DNA of 64,000 nt, taken from contig DVDT01000047.1 of assembly GCA_015296085.1 (NCBI GenBank), positions 62,001 through 126,000 on the forward strand, in the 5' to 3' direction. How positions within the stretch are numbered: the stretch's first letter is position 1; each line of letters opens with the position of its first letter. This DNA is from Trichormus sp. M33_DOE_039 (GTDB taxonomy: Bacteria > Cyanobacteriota > Cyanobacteriia > Cyanobacteriales > Nostocaceae). The notes below the pieces were generated by a model that was given only the letters and a program-made list of their open reading frames with translations, had not been told where the DNA came from and did not search any database. Positions 55,864 through 64,000 of this stretch are shown in pieces. A program made the position numbers and the translations under genes.

Positions 55864-56784
55864 TTAATCTAAAGGCAAAACATCATGAAAGTGTTGGTAA
55901 TCAATATAGCGATGTCCATCATTCGTGTGATGGAAAATATCAACAAAGCGACTGTTCCAGATAATTTCATCGGCTGCGTAGATGTGTCGGGAATGAACTA
56001 CCTGCGAAACCGTTTCATCAATACCACTCAGAGAAATAACAATAGTAGTGTTGGTTTTTAGGAGTAATTCTGCTGTGATACCATAAAGAGGACTGAATTC
56101 ATCAATTGGGTGCATTAATAACCAACTCAGTGAAAAACTCGGTGTTTGGTTTCTCACAAGTTTTAAATCATGAAACCGACGAATAAAAGTACCTTCTGCT
56201 GTCACTTCATCGCGCATTAAATACACTCGCATATGTGCTTCTAAAATGAAATTACGTCGTTGGTTGGCAGTACGAAACATCAAAGTTGGCACACCTTCAT
56301 GGGATGTAATTACTGCCACACGGCTGAATATCACACGGGCGGTAGGTCGAGAAAATCGAGCAAATGCTAGTCCCGTCATCACAGCAATTCCTACCAAACC
56401 AATCATTGCTTCTATGGTGACAATAATATTGGCATAAGTAGTTTTAGGGTACATTGCGCCATAGCCAATAGAGGCTAGGGTTTGCACACTGAAGAAAAAT
56501 AAATCCAAAAAAGAGCCTGGTTGAGCGTTAGCAACGCAGTCTCCACCGACTAGGTAAAGAAGGGCAAATAAAGTATTGATGGCAATATAAAAACTACAAA
56601 TCAGGATGATGAAACCACTCCAAGGAATTGTCAAGAGGAGATGGTAAGGGTCACGCCAATAGGAATACCACGCACCCATACCCAATATTTCAAATTGTCC
56701 ATTTTGGACTTTAATGTGAATTCGTGGTGAGAGGCGTTGTCTTTTGGGTTTAATAGGTTTCTTAAGAGAAAATTTCATTGGCAA
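55864..56784 (-). CDS. Inward-rectifier potassium channel, KirBac type
   Basis: A 306-residue Kir channel. An N-terminal slide helix (RDPYHLLLTIPW) precedes TM1 (about 52-78), a pore with the K+ selectivity filter ASIGYG (104-109) followed by AMYP, and TM2 (about 120-140). The cytoplasmic beta-sandwich domain begins with RVIFSRVAVITSHEGVPTLMFRTANQR. These channels conduct K+ and are gated by lipids or ligands. It is divergent from an MFS transporter gene. Confidence 0.93.
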   Translation of the reverse strand: MPMKFSLKKPIKPKRQRLSPRIHIKVQNGQFEILGMGAWYSYWRDPYHLLLTIPWSGFIILICSFYIAINTLFALLYLVGGDCVANAQPGSFLDLFFFSVQTLASIGYGAMYPKTTYANIIVTIEAMIGLVGIAVMTGLAFARFSRPTARVIFSRVAVITSHEGVPTLMFRTANQRRNFILEAHMRVYLMRDEVTAEGTFIRRFHDLKLVRNQTPSFSLSWLLMHPIDEFSPLYGITAELLLKTNTTIVISLSGIDETVSQVVHSRHIYAADEIIWNSRFVDIFHHTNDGHRYIDYQHFHDVLPLD

Positions 56785-56886
56785 TATTCACAAAAAATAC
56801 AAGTAGTGATTTAACTAGAACTTAAAAGCTGGTATGTTCAGTTCTAGTACACTTGAAGCGTACTAAATAGATAGTATGGATTGCTC

Positions 56887-58071
56887 ATGAATAGAATTTT
56901 TTGGATTATTGCTTTAGTGGCATTTATTAACTCCTTGAGTTTCACAATTTTAATTCCTATTATCTATCTTTATGGCAGACAATTTGGGCTAAGTGATTTC
57001 CACACTAGTTTACTTTTTTCTATTTACGCGATCGCACAATTTTTTGCCACACCGATTATTGGCAAACTCTCAGACCGCTTTGGCCGTAAGCCTTTATTGA
57101 TTATCAGTTTAGCTGGGACTGTCATTGCCAATTTTTTTGCTGGCACTGCTACCACCGCTATCACCCTATTTTTGGCACGTTTTTTAGATGGGATTACTGG
57201 GGGCAATAATGCTGTGGCCCAGGCGATGATTTCTGATGTAACTGAGACTGAACGCCGCGCCCAGGGTTTTGGCATATATGGGGCAGCAATGGGTTTAGGA
57301 TTTGTCTTAGGGCCAGCCACAAGTTTAGCTGCACAGCAGATATCGTTAGGGGCCGCATTTCTAGTTTCCGGTGGTGTAGCATTGATAGCTCTTATCATTA
57401 CTATCTTTTTCCTGCCAGAGACTATCAAAAGAAAAGATCATCAAGCACACAATATATTTGATTTAGGTTTAGATAATTTAATTAAAGGTTTGATGATTCC
57501 TAAAGTTGGTATTTTATTGATAATTAATTTTTGTATCGGCACAACTTTTACGATGTTTACTTATGCTTTTCAGCCCTATTTTTTAATAGTACTAGAACAA
57601 AATAAAGAATCTTTGACACTTATGTTTCTGTTGTTTGGAGTCTTAGGTGTGATTATGCAGACTTGGGGCGTAAAAGTTCTCACTAAATATTTAAATGAGA
57701 CTAAAATATTGCTTGTATCTCTATTCATCAGGAGTTCTTCATTTCTTTTAATGCCAATTTTCCCGATAGTAAATTATTTCGTTATTCTTAGTGTTGTGTT
57801 CTCCTTGTTCAATTCTTTAGTGCAACCCATGATTAATACTTTAATTTCACTAAATGCAAAACCAGAAGAACAAGGAATAGCTTTAGGATTAAATTCTTCA
57901 TATTTAAGCATGTCGAATGGAATTGGGCCAGTAATTGCAGGACTTTTGGTCAATCAAGACAATCCTATTAGCTATAGTTACCCTTTATATCTAGCTGGAA
58001 TGTTAACATTTGGAGTGTTGCTATTTGCTATAGCTAATTATCAAAAATATATTCCTAAAACTAATTCATAA
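56887..58071 (+). CDS. MFS transporter, TetA-like
   Basis: A 394-residue twelve-helix major facilitator. Motif A appears as GKLSDRFGRKPLL, and the drug-proton antiporter motif C as GAAMGLGFVLGPATS. It resembles tetracycline-type multidrug exporters, but the substrate is unknown. I start at ATG 56887 (MNRIFWIIALVAF); an in-frame TTG at 56881 adds only two residues. It stands alone between KirBac (divergent) and a convergent DUF2382 gene, with a hairpin between the last two. Confidence 0.88.
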   Translation: MNRIFWIIALVAFINSLSFTILIPIIYLYGRQFGLSDFHTSLLFSIYAIAQFFATPIIGKLSDRFGRKPLLIISLAGTVIANFFAGTATTAITLFLARFLDGITGGNNAVAQAMISDVTETERRAQGFGIYGAAMGLGFVLGPATSLAAQQISLGAAFLVSGGVALIALIITIFFLPETIKRKDHQAHNIFDLGLDNLIKGLMIPKVGILLIINFCIGTTFTMFTYAFQPYFLIVLEQNKESLTLMFLLFGVLGVIMQTWGVKVLTKYLNETKILLVSLFIRSSSFLLMPIFPIVNYFVILSVVFSLFNSLVQPMINTLISLNAKPEEQGIALGLNSSYLSMSNGIGPVIAGLLVNQDNPISYSYPLYLAGMLTFGVLLFAIANYQKYIPKTNS

Positions 58072-58204
58072 TTTATTGAGCGAGCTACACCCTTTATATC
58101 GCAACGCATTGTGCATATGTTTATACGAATTTAACTTCGGAAAAACAAGTTGGCTTCAAATTACAAACAAAGCAAATATAATTATTAACCTGAATATAAG
58201 ACAA

Positions 58205-58232
58205 AACCTCACTTTCTTAAAAAAGTGAGGTT
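58205..58232. terminator. Bidirectional terminator
   Basis: AACCTCACTTT (58205-58215) pairs perfectly with AAAGTGAGGTT (58222-58232) around a 6-nt loop, between the convergent MFS and DUF2382 genes. Confidence 0.8.
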
Positions 58233-58255
58233 CTAAGCTTCTTTGGAGATGAAAA

Positions 58256-58768
58256 TTATTTATTTTCAGGCTGTGCTAATGAACCTTGAGAACAACGGTC
58301 AAACCACTCTTGATATTTTTGCTGTTGTTCTTCATTGTCTACAGAAATGGATATGCACACCTGCTGACAACCGTGGTTGCGTTCGAGAGCGATCGCATTC
58401 AATAATAAACTAGCAATCTTAGGAGAAATAAAGCAACCACTGACGCTTAAGCCGCTAATTTGACTAGTAAGTTCTGCTCTTTCACTCTCCCGTAACTCGA
58501 CCCCATTTATTTCTCCATTCTTTAAATCAATCTCTGCTAATTGCTGATGGTTTGGAGTAATTTGTTCGACAATTAGTTTTTCTCGCCGGACTGGGACTTG
58601 CACCATTTGTGTTTCGATCACTTTCCGAACGATTACTTCTCCAATTTTCTGTTTATGGTGATCAATGATTAATCTTTCTTCAAGTAAGCGAATCAGTTTC
58701 TCTTCATCGCTTTTATGATTTGATATCGTTTGATTATCTGGTGTCTCAGAAGTTAAATATTCAGTCAT
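58256..58768 (-). CDS. DUF2382 (YsnF-type) protein
   Basis: A 170-residue protein with one DUF2382 core: LIRLLEERLIIDHHKQKIGEVIVRKVIETQMVQVPVRREKLIVEQI, the part shared with the two larger proteins upstream. It lacks the PRC-barrel domain. A C-terminal extension (about 75 residues) includes LERNHGCQQVCISISVDN. I start at ATG 58768 (MTEYLTSETP); other in-frame ATGs lie at 58792 and 58813. It follows the two PRC-barrel/DUF2382 genes on the same strand, with a hairpin in the gap, and may be a lower-expressed last gene. Confidence 0.8.
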   Translation of the reverse strand: MTEYLTSETPDNQTISNHKSDEEKLIRLLEERLIIDHHKQKIGEVIVRKVIETQMVQVPVRREKLIVEQITPNHQQLAEIDLKNGEINGVELRESERAELTSQISGLSVSGCFISPKIASLLLNAIALERNHGCQQVCISISVDNEEQQQKYQEWFDRCSQGSLAQPENK

Positions 58769-58811
58769 AATAAATATATTTTTTAAATTCATTATTTTTA
58801 AAATTATTGAC

Positions 58812-58858
58812 AAGCGCAGGTAAAGCCGAATGAGTTGCTCAAAGCTATACCTGCACTT
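58812..58858 (-). terminator. Hairpin between DUF2382 genes
   Basis: AAGCGCAGGTA (58812-58822) pairs with TACCTGCACTT (58848-58858), 11 bp with one G-U and a 25-nt loop. It lies 18 bp after the stop of the larger gene and may reduce read-through into the smaller one. Confidence 0.55.
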
Positions 58859-58875
58859 GTACCGTTAATTAGCGA

Positions 58876-59769
58876 TTAACGCTCTTCAACAGGAAGATTA
58901 GGAGCATTCACATCTAATTCTTCACGGCGAATAGTATCTTCAGCTTGAATTGTCTCTTGCTCTACGACCTTTTTCACTCTGACTTCTTCTCGCAAAACTG
59001 CTTCTTTGCGAATATCAGGAGTTTCTTCATGAAGTTCGACGCGAGCTACTTCACCCTCACGGAAGTCGGCTTCAGCAGGGGAAACTACCTTACCCGCATC
59101 TTGTGGTGTTACACGCTCAATTACTACTCGTTCTCTCTCTACTGGAACTGCAACCCGTGCAGTTTCAGTTTCAACGTGCTTACCAACCGCTACTTCTCCG
59201 GTTTTCTGACGGCGTTTATTCGCAATCAACCGCTCTTCGTATAATCTCAAGGTTTGGTGATGTGGTTCATTTAGTTGATACAAACCGGGTTCTTGTTCGT
59301 ATCTATAAGTATCGCGTGTAGAAGCCGTAGATGAAATTCCAGTGGCTGCTGGTGTTTCTACAGGAGTTGGCGTTTCTAGAGTTCTGGATGTATCTACAGG
59401 TTGTGTACCGTAAGTAGGGCGATACACTCCACGCACCCGTTCCTCATAATCCTGATCCAGACTTAAACGCTCATTGAACTCTGGTAAGTTTTCAGCCTGT
59501 TCTCTGGTCATACCCATAGCGTAAACACGGTCTGTACCGTGGTCAATCCGAGTACGTCCAACTGGTAATAAAACCTTCTTACCAAAAATCCAAAAACCTA
59601 AGTCAACAACTAGATACCGGAAGTGACCATCATCATCTACTAAAACATCGTTAACAGTACCGATTTTTTCATTATTAGTTTCTGTGTAGACACCCAAACC
59701 CTTAATATCATCACCTTGCAATGTATCCCGATAATTGGGATCAAAATCTTCTAATTTATAAAGTACCAT
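58876..59769 (-). CDS. PRC-barrel and DUF2382 protein, copy 1 (AvaK-like)
   Basis: A 297-residue soluble protein. Residues about 20-105 form a PRC-barrel-type domain (IGTVNDVLVDDDGHFRYLVVDLGFW, KVLLPVGRTRID). A Pro/Thr-rich linker follows, then a DUF2382 domain in about 175-290 (LYEERLIANKRRQKTGEVAVGKHVETE, VAVPVERERVVIERV, VRVKKVVEQETIQAED). This domain pair resembles the akinete marker AvaK of Anabaena and the stress protein YsnF. The composition is strongly charged. It is a tandem paralogue of the next gene, on the same strand. Confidence 0.88.
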   Translation of the reverse strand: MVLYKLEDFDPNYRDTLQGDDIKGLGVYTETNNEKIGTVNDVLVDDDGHFRYLVVDLGFWIFGKKVLLPVGRTRIDHGTDRVYAMGMTREQAENLPEFNERLSLDQDYEERVRGVYRPTYGTQPVDTSRTLETPTPVETPAATGISSTASTRDTYRYEQEPGLYQLNEPHHQTLRLYEERLIANKRRQKTGEVAVGKHVETETARVAVPVERERVVIERVTPQDAGKVVSPAEADFREGEVARVELHEETPDIRKEAVLREEVRVKKVVEQETIQAEDTIRREELDVNAPNLPVEER

Positions 59770-59979
59770 TTTTGTTCACCTCAGATAATTGATAAATTAT
59801 TTCTTAGTTACCACATTAAATATTTGCGATATGAATTACATCTTTCGCTTGAATGAATTACGGGACTAAAACAATATCAAAAGTTATATTTATTAAACTT
59901 ATAGTCATGACTTGAGGATGAATGTCAGGGACAAAATCATGACTATAAGAGTTGAAGCATTGATGCAAAACTACTTAGA

Positions 59980-60798
59980 TTACACTTGTTTTAACGTAGT
60001 ATCGCCTGTTGTATCAATATCTAATTCTTCCCGACGAATGGTGTCTTGGGCTTCTACCGTTTCTTGTTCTATGACTTTTCTCACTTTGACTTCTTCACGA
60101 ACGAAAGCCTGCTTACGAATTTCGGGTGTTTCTTCGTAAACTTCTATACGAGCCACTTCTCCACCTTGGAATTTAACTTCTTTGGGATCTACTATAGTAT
60201 CTGCGGCTGTTGGTTTAACGCGCTCAATCACAACACGTTCTTTCTGCACAGGTACTCTCACTCTTGTAGTTTCGGTTTCAATATGTTTACCGACTGCTAC
60301 TTCTCCCGTTTTTACTCGTTGTTTGTTAGCAATTAATCGTTCTTCATACAGTCTAAAGGTCTGATGATACTGATCATTCAAATTGTATAAATCTGGTTCT
60401 TGTTGATAACTGTAATTTTCCCGTTCATAAACTACATGAGTGGTTAGACTGCGAAAAACATTACGGACTTTTTCTTCGTAATCTTCATCCAATACTAAAT
60501 TTTCATGATACTCTGGTAAATTTGCTACTTGTTCTTTACTCAATCCATCTACATAGACGCGTTTTGCAGGATAATTAATGTGAGAAAGTCCAATGGGCAG
60601 TAATATTTTCTTGTGAGTTGCATCTAAATTAGTAGATACAACTAAGTAACGAAAACGTCCATCTTGGTCAACTAAAGCATCAGCAATTGAGCCAACTAGC
60701 ATTCCACTTTCAGTATATAGTTCTAATGCTTTAACATCAGCCCCGCCAAATGTTTCTCGATAGTTAGGGTCAAATTCTTCCAATTTGTAAAGAGGCAT
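59980..60798 (-). CDS. PRC-barrel and DUF2382 protein, copy 2 (AvaK-like)
   Basis: A 272-residue paralogue of the downstream gene with the same order: PRC-barrel domain (VGSIADALVDQDGRFRYLVVST, KILLPIGLSHINYP) then DUF2382 (LYEERLIANKQRVKTGEVAVGKHIETE, VRKVIEQETVEAQD). The linker is shorter and lacks the Pro/Thr-rich stretch. Such proteins accumulate under desiccation, cold or in resting cells in related strains (family knowledge); no stress promoter could be identified here. The 210-bp gap to the next copy suggests separate promoters. Confidence 0.88.
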   Translation of the reverse strand: MPLYKLEEFDPNYRETFGGADVKALELYTESGMLVGSIADALVDQDGRFRYLVVSTNLDATHKKILLPIGLSHINYPAKRVYVDGLSKEQVANLPEYHENLVLDEDYEEKVRNVFRSLTTHVVYERENYSYQQEPDLYNLNDQYHQTFRLYEERLIANKQRVKTGEVAVGKHIETETTRVRVPVQKERVVIERVKPTAADTIVDPKEVKFQGGEVARIEVYEETPEIRKQAFVREEVKVRKVIEQETVEAQDTIRREELDIDTTGDTTLKQV

Positions 60799-61050
60799 AT
60801 ACTATCGCACTCCTATGTAATTTGCAAACTTATTTGTAAATGTAGGCAAGGAAGGGTTAATAGGTAATATGTCAACAACACACTAGTATTTAATCTTTGA
60901 ATGTATAGATTTCTCAAAAATCAAATCTGATTCCTATATTCCCCATATTTCAAAAAATAATACCTATGGATCAGCGTAGAAATATTTGGCCAAAATTCCC
61001 TCTGACTAGCGACTGAGTTTGTCATGACGGGAGTAGAGAACAAGCAGTTA

Positions 61051-61074
61051 GGGGTTTAGCGATCGCTAAACCCC
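61051..61074. repeat. Perfect palindrome centred on HIP1
   Basis: GGGGTTTAGCGA followed by its exact complement, making 24 bp symmetrical around GCGATCGC. It could be a terminator-like hairpin or a HIP1-containing repeat. Confidence 0.6.
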
Positions 61075-61444
61075 CAGCAAAAATCTATGTCTATCAAGTT
61101 CTCTGGAAATGCTAACAGCTATAGCTGAGAAACCGATGTTTAAAAGGGAAAGTCCTGTCAAAAGACCTAAAAGCTCACATCCCAGAGATTTTAGTCATTT
61201 TTAAAGGACTTCAGCCAGGCATACTTAACAAAGCTCGGTGTAAAAGCAGTTTGTTCAGTTGTGATGAAGCTGTTTTTAAGAGTTAAGGATCGCCTTTAGA
61301 CCTCAAATTTCTAGGTGCTACTATGGAGTAACTATACAAAAATATTTATATTAATACCCGAATTATCGGATTATAGCCTTAGAACCCATTAACTATCTAC
61401 ATACTCCCAAAAACTGGGGGTGTTTCTATTACACTAATTAAAGT

Positions 61445-61651
61445 TTAGATTAAGTAAATATAAAGTTTATTAGGATGACCTCCTGCTTTTGCAAAACCTC
61501 TAATATTGATAATTTTTTTAGAGTTACTAGATACGAAAAAATTAGATTTTACAGTAAAATGATTTCCATTTTTGGAATTGTAATTCACCTGAAAATTAGA
61601 GTGTAAAACTTCAGTAATTACAGCTATTTTAAAAGAATAAACAATATTCAT
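61445..61651 (-). CDS. Doubtful small hypothetical protein
   Basis: A 68-residue ATG frame in AT-rich sequence, rich in Asn, Lys and Ser, with a weakly beta-type pattern (NFQVNYNSKNGNHFTVKSNF). There is no recognised domain or ribosome-binding site. It may be a chance frame, and I list it only because nothing else covers this stretch. Confidence 0.25.
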   Translation of the reverse strand: MNIVYSFKIAVITEVLHSNFQVNYNSKNGNHFTVKSNFFVSSNSKKIINIRGFAKAGGHPNKLYIYLI

Positions 61652-61937
61652 CTAAGTATTTAAACAGAGGAATATTGTCTTTTATTGTATTAGAATTGCG
61701 TATGATTAATCAATTAACTTTCTCGTTAATTTTTTTGCAGCTAATACATTAGACAAAAAAATTGCGATCGCTTCCAGCCCTGCACTCCGCGCCATCGCCA
61801 GAGGTGGACTCTCTGTGCCATCTCTATGAAAGGTTGCATCGAAACCGCCTTCTGGTGCTGTCTATTACGCTTCACCAATTGATGGTTTGGCAATACTGAA
61901 AACAAAATATACTAAAACTCCCTTACGCTTTCGCATT

Positions 61938-63821
61938 ATGTTGGCTGTTACTCATACAAGTGGCTTTATGCCACATGGATATTGTTATCTCTGGAAAACT
62001 GGGCTAGTTTGGCTGCACATTATTTCTGATGCAATGATCGCTCTAGCTTATTATTCTATTCCTTTTTTACTGATCTACTTTATTTCCAAACGCAAAGATG
62101 TTCCTTTCAATGGAGTCTTTCTATTATTTGGTGCTTTTATCATTGCCTGTGGTACTGGACACCTAATGGATATTTGGACGCTCTGGTATCCAAATTACTG
62201 GATTGCGGGTGGACTCAAAGCCTTCACAGCCATTATTTCCCTATATACGGCATTCGCATTAGTTGATTTGATGCCGCAAGCGTTAGCATTACCTAGCCCG
62301 GCTCAGTTAGAAGCGATCAATCGGGTGCTAGCAATAGAAATTGTCGAGCGTAAGCGCATTGAGCAAGAATTACGTCAAGCCGAGGAAGTGGCAAAGAACT
62401 CCAGCCAAGCCAAAAGTGAATTTCTGTCCAATATGAGTCATGAGTTACGCACTCCCCTTAATGGTATTCTCGGCTATGCACAAATCCTCCAACGGACGGA
62501 ATCTTTAAGCGAAAAAGGTAACAAAGGCATCAGCATCATCTATGAATGTGGTTCTCATTTATTAACCCTGATTAACGATGTCTTGGATCTGTCAAAAATC
62601 GAAGCTCGTAAGTTGGAATTAAATGCGGTACATTTTTACCTACCTGCATTTCTAGATAGCGTCAGTGAAATTTGTCGTATCCGTGCTGAACAAAAAGCAA
62701 TTAACTTTCATCTGCAACTTGACCCCGATTTACCAGCAGGGATTTGTGGTGATGAAAAACGCTTGCGGCAAGTATTGATTAACTTACTTAGTAACGCTAT
62801 TAAATTTACTCACCAAGGCGGTGTCACTTTCAAGGTGACAGTTATTCATCGTGCAGTCAATGATCACGGACAAATTACAGACAAAATTCGCTTTGAAGTC
62901 ATAGATACCGGCACTGGTATCACCCCTGAACAAGCACAGAAAATCTTTCTACCTTTTGAACAGGTAGGAAATCAGAAGCGACAAACGGAAGGTACAGGAT
63001 TAGGATTAGCTATCAGCCAAAAAATTATTGCCCTGATGGGTAGTCAAATCCAACTAGAAAGTGAGTTCGGCAAAGGTAGCACTTTCTGGTTTGAGGTAGA
63101 ATTCGCTGAATCTCAAGACTGGGCCAAGGCTTCGAGAATAGTGGAGCAAGGAACTATCACAGGCTATCAAGGAAACAGATGCACCATTTTGATTGCAGAT
63201 GATAAATGGGAAAACCGTTCGGTAATCGTCAATTTACTAGAGCCTGTAGGTTTTAAGGTGATCGAAGCGAGTCATGGTCAAGAAGGATGGGAACAAATCA
63301 AACTCCATAACCCAGACTTGATCATCACCGACTTAGTGATGCCCGTGATGGATGGATTTGAGTTCATTAAAAGTCTGCGTAGGTCTAACCAATTTAAAGA
63401 GATACCAATCATTACTTCATCAGCCAGCGTGTTTGCAATTGATCAGTACAAAAGTATTGATGTAGGTGCAGATGCCTTTTTACCCAAGCCGATAGAAGCT
63501 GAAATGCTGCTGGAACTACTGCGACAGTTTTTGCCAGTGGAATGGTTGTATGAAAACAAGAAAAACACAATTAACAAAACCAATGTAGACGATTCGCAAC
63601 TGCCCCAGGAAATACTTCCTCCATCCCAGCAGATTTTACAAGAGCTACTAGAACTTTTACAAGACGGCGATGTTCAACAAATTGTAGAAATTGCTGAACA
63701 ACTTGCTGCATCTGATGAGCGGTTCAGTGTTTTTACCAAACAACTTATCCAGTTAGCTAGCAACTTTCAACTCAAACTTTTAGAAACTTTTATACAGCAA
63801 CACATGAGTTCGGGGGAATAG
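61938..63821 (+). CDS. Hybrid histidine kinase with ethylene-receptor-like sensor domain
   Basis: A 627-residue kinase. Three transmembrane helices near the N-terminus match the ethylene-binding domain of plant ETR1: ISDAMIALAYYSIP (Asp31) and FGAFIIACGTGHLMDIW with Cys71 and His75, the pair that holds copper in ETR1. A coiled coil and HisKA follow (SNMSHELRTP, His168), then an ATPase domain (NLLSNAIKFT, DTGTGI, GTGLGLAI) and a receiver domain (TILIADDKWENR, ITDLVMP). The C-terminal about 85 residues are helical. I prefer ATG 61938; a TTG at 61887 is possible. Another receiver gene follows 102 bp later. Confidence 0.9.
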   Translation: MLAVTHTSGFMPHGYCYLWKTGLVWLHIISDAMIALAYYSIPFLLIYFISKRKDVPFNGVFLLFGAFIIACGTGHLMDIWTLWYPNYWIAGGLKAFTAIISLYTAFALVDLMPQALALPSPAQLEAINRVLAIEIVERKRIEQELRQAEEVAKNSSQAKSEFLSNMSHELRTPLNGILGYAQILQRTESLSEKGNKGISIIYECGSHLLTLINDVLDLSKIEARKLELNAVHFYLPAFLDSVSEICRIRAEQKAINFHLQLDPDLPAGICGDEKRLRQVLINLLSNAIKFTHQGGVTFKVTVIHRAVNDHGQITDKIRFEVIDTGTGITPEQAQKIFLPFEQVGNQKRQTEGTGLGLAISQKIIALMGSQIQLESEFGKGSTFWFEVEFAESQDWAKASRIVEQGTITGYQGNRCTILIADDKWENRSVIVNLLEPVGFKVIEASHGQEGWEQIKLHNPDLIITDLVMPVMDGFEFIKSLRRSNQFKEIPIITSSASVFAIDQYKSIDVGADAFLPKPIEAEMLLELLRQFLPVEWLYENKKNTINKTNVDDSQLPQEILPPSQQILQELLELLQDGDVQQIVEIAEQLAASDERFSVFTKQLIQLASNFQLKLLETFIQQHMSSGE

Positions 63822-63895
63822 GGCAATGGGCAGGGGATTTTTCTTCCCCAGCCTCCCCAAACCCCCCTGCGTTCTCATTTCCTATTCCCTATTTT
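63822..63895. repeat. G-rich and C-rich short repeats
   Basis: GGGCAATGGGCAGGGGATT units followed by CTTCCCCAGCCTCCCC units, able to pair imperfectly, between the hybrid kinase and the next receiver gene. Confidence 0.55.
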
Positions 63896-63923
63896 TAACT
63901 CGAAGCAAAGCGAAGTAACTAAG

Positions 63924-64000
63924 ATGTTCCATAACGGATTTATCTTGATTGTGGATGATAACCCCACCAATTTGTCTGTCTTGTCTGAAGCCCTGAGTAG
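63924..64000 (+). CDS. Receiver-domain (response regulator) protein, cut by window edge
   Basis: An ATG at 63924 opens MFHNGFILIVDDNPTNLSVLSEALS, which is the start of a receiver domain: the hydrophobic strand and the acidic pair DD that binds Mg beside the phospho-Asp. Only 25 codons are visible. It may be a stand-alone regulator or the N-terminus of a hybrid kinase of the type common in Nostoc, and it is a likely partner of the preceding hybrid kinase by position. Confidence 0.8.
   Translation, partial: MFHNGFILIVDDNPTNLSVLSEALS

Larger units (their letters stand above)
60799..61937. other. Long gene-poor stretch upstream of the hybrid kinase
   Basis: About 1.1 kb. It contains a 24-bp perfect palindrome with HIP1 at its centre (61051-61074), an imperfect hairpin ACTCCC/GGGGGT near 61400, a doubtful 68-residue frame (61445-61651, reverse) and a possible short gene remnant (61706-61860, reverse). 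I see no convincing intact gene or RNA. Confidence 0.45.

Overview
The window is chromosomal DNA from a filamentous, nitrogen-fixing cyanobacterium of the Nostoc/Anabaena type. The evidence is dense HIP1 octamers (GCGATCGC), many short G/C-rich and TTGAC-type repeats between genes, a phycobilin-type heme oxygenase, a GroEL gene preceded by CIRCE, a homocitrate synthase (nifV), GUN4-domain proteins, and PRC-barrel/DUF2382 proteins of the kind known as akinete markers. I see no rRNA, tRNA, CRISPR array or intact insertion sequence. Both window edges cut a gene: a GH38 alpha-mannosidase on the left and a response-regulator-type gene on the right.

Left part (1-12.9 kb): alpha-mannosidase, two unknown cyanobacterial proteins, a PlsC-type acyltransferase, a DUF4157 protein of the kind linked to contractile injection systems with a small unknown gene downstream, a lysophospholipase-like hydrolase, two tandem metallophosphoesterases, a long gene-free stretch with a strong hairpin, then serA-prmA. 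From 12.9 to 15.7 kb is a three-gene minus-strand operon of coiled-coil and GUN4-domain proteins; its last gene is interrupted by a TGG-to-TGA nonsense codon. From 16 to 31 kb are mostly housekeeping genes: trxY-like thioredoxin, fabG, a WecA/TagO-like transferase, CIRCE-groEL, heme oxygenase, a cyclase-family protein, ftsX, def, a CSP41-like epimerase, a Cas4/RecB-like nuclease, a GNAT acetyltransferase and recJ.

The most unusual locus is 31.1-36.0 kb on the minus strand: a small protein resembling the effector-associated component EACC1, a DUF2905 membrane protein, and a 1075-residue CHAT protease - STAND NTPase - TPR protein whose last TPR appears frame-shifted, followed by a FecR-like lipoprotein. 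This looks like an NTP-dependent conflict (defence or cell-death) system. Next comes a redox group: glutathione reductase, type II peroxiredoxin and a divergent PerR-like Fur regulator.

The right part (39-64 kb) holds a Uma2 nuclease, a D-glutamate-type dgcA-dgcN pair, a NUDIX hydrolase, a dihydroorotase homologue lacking most metal ligands, a double histidine-phosphatase, cutA, a PstS-like lipoprotein operon with a sensor kinase, nifV, psiE, an SPC-type metal P-ATPase with a palindromic operator at its promoter, a membrane-anchored TxlA-like thioredoxin, cytochrome b561, a KirBac potassium channel, an MFS exporter, three DUF2382 stress proteins, and a hybrid histidine kinase with an ethylene-receptor-like sensor domain. 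Product calls rest on motifs and domain order read by eye; no database search was possible.
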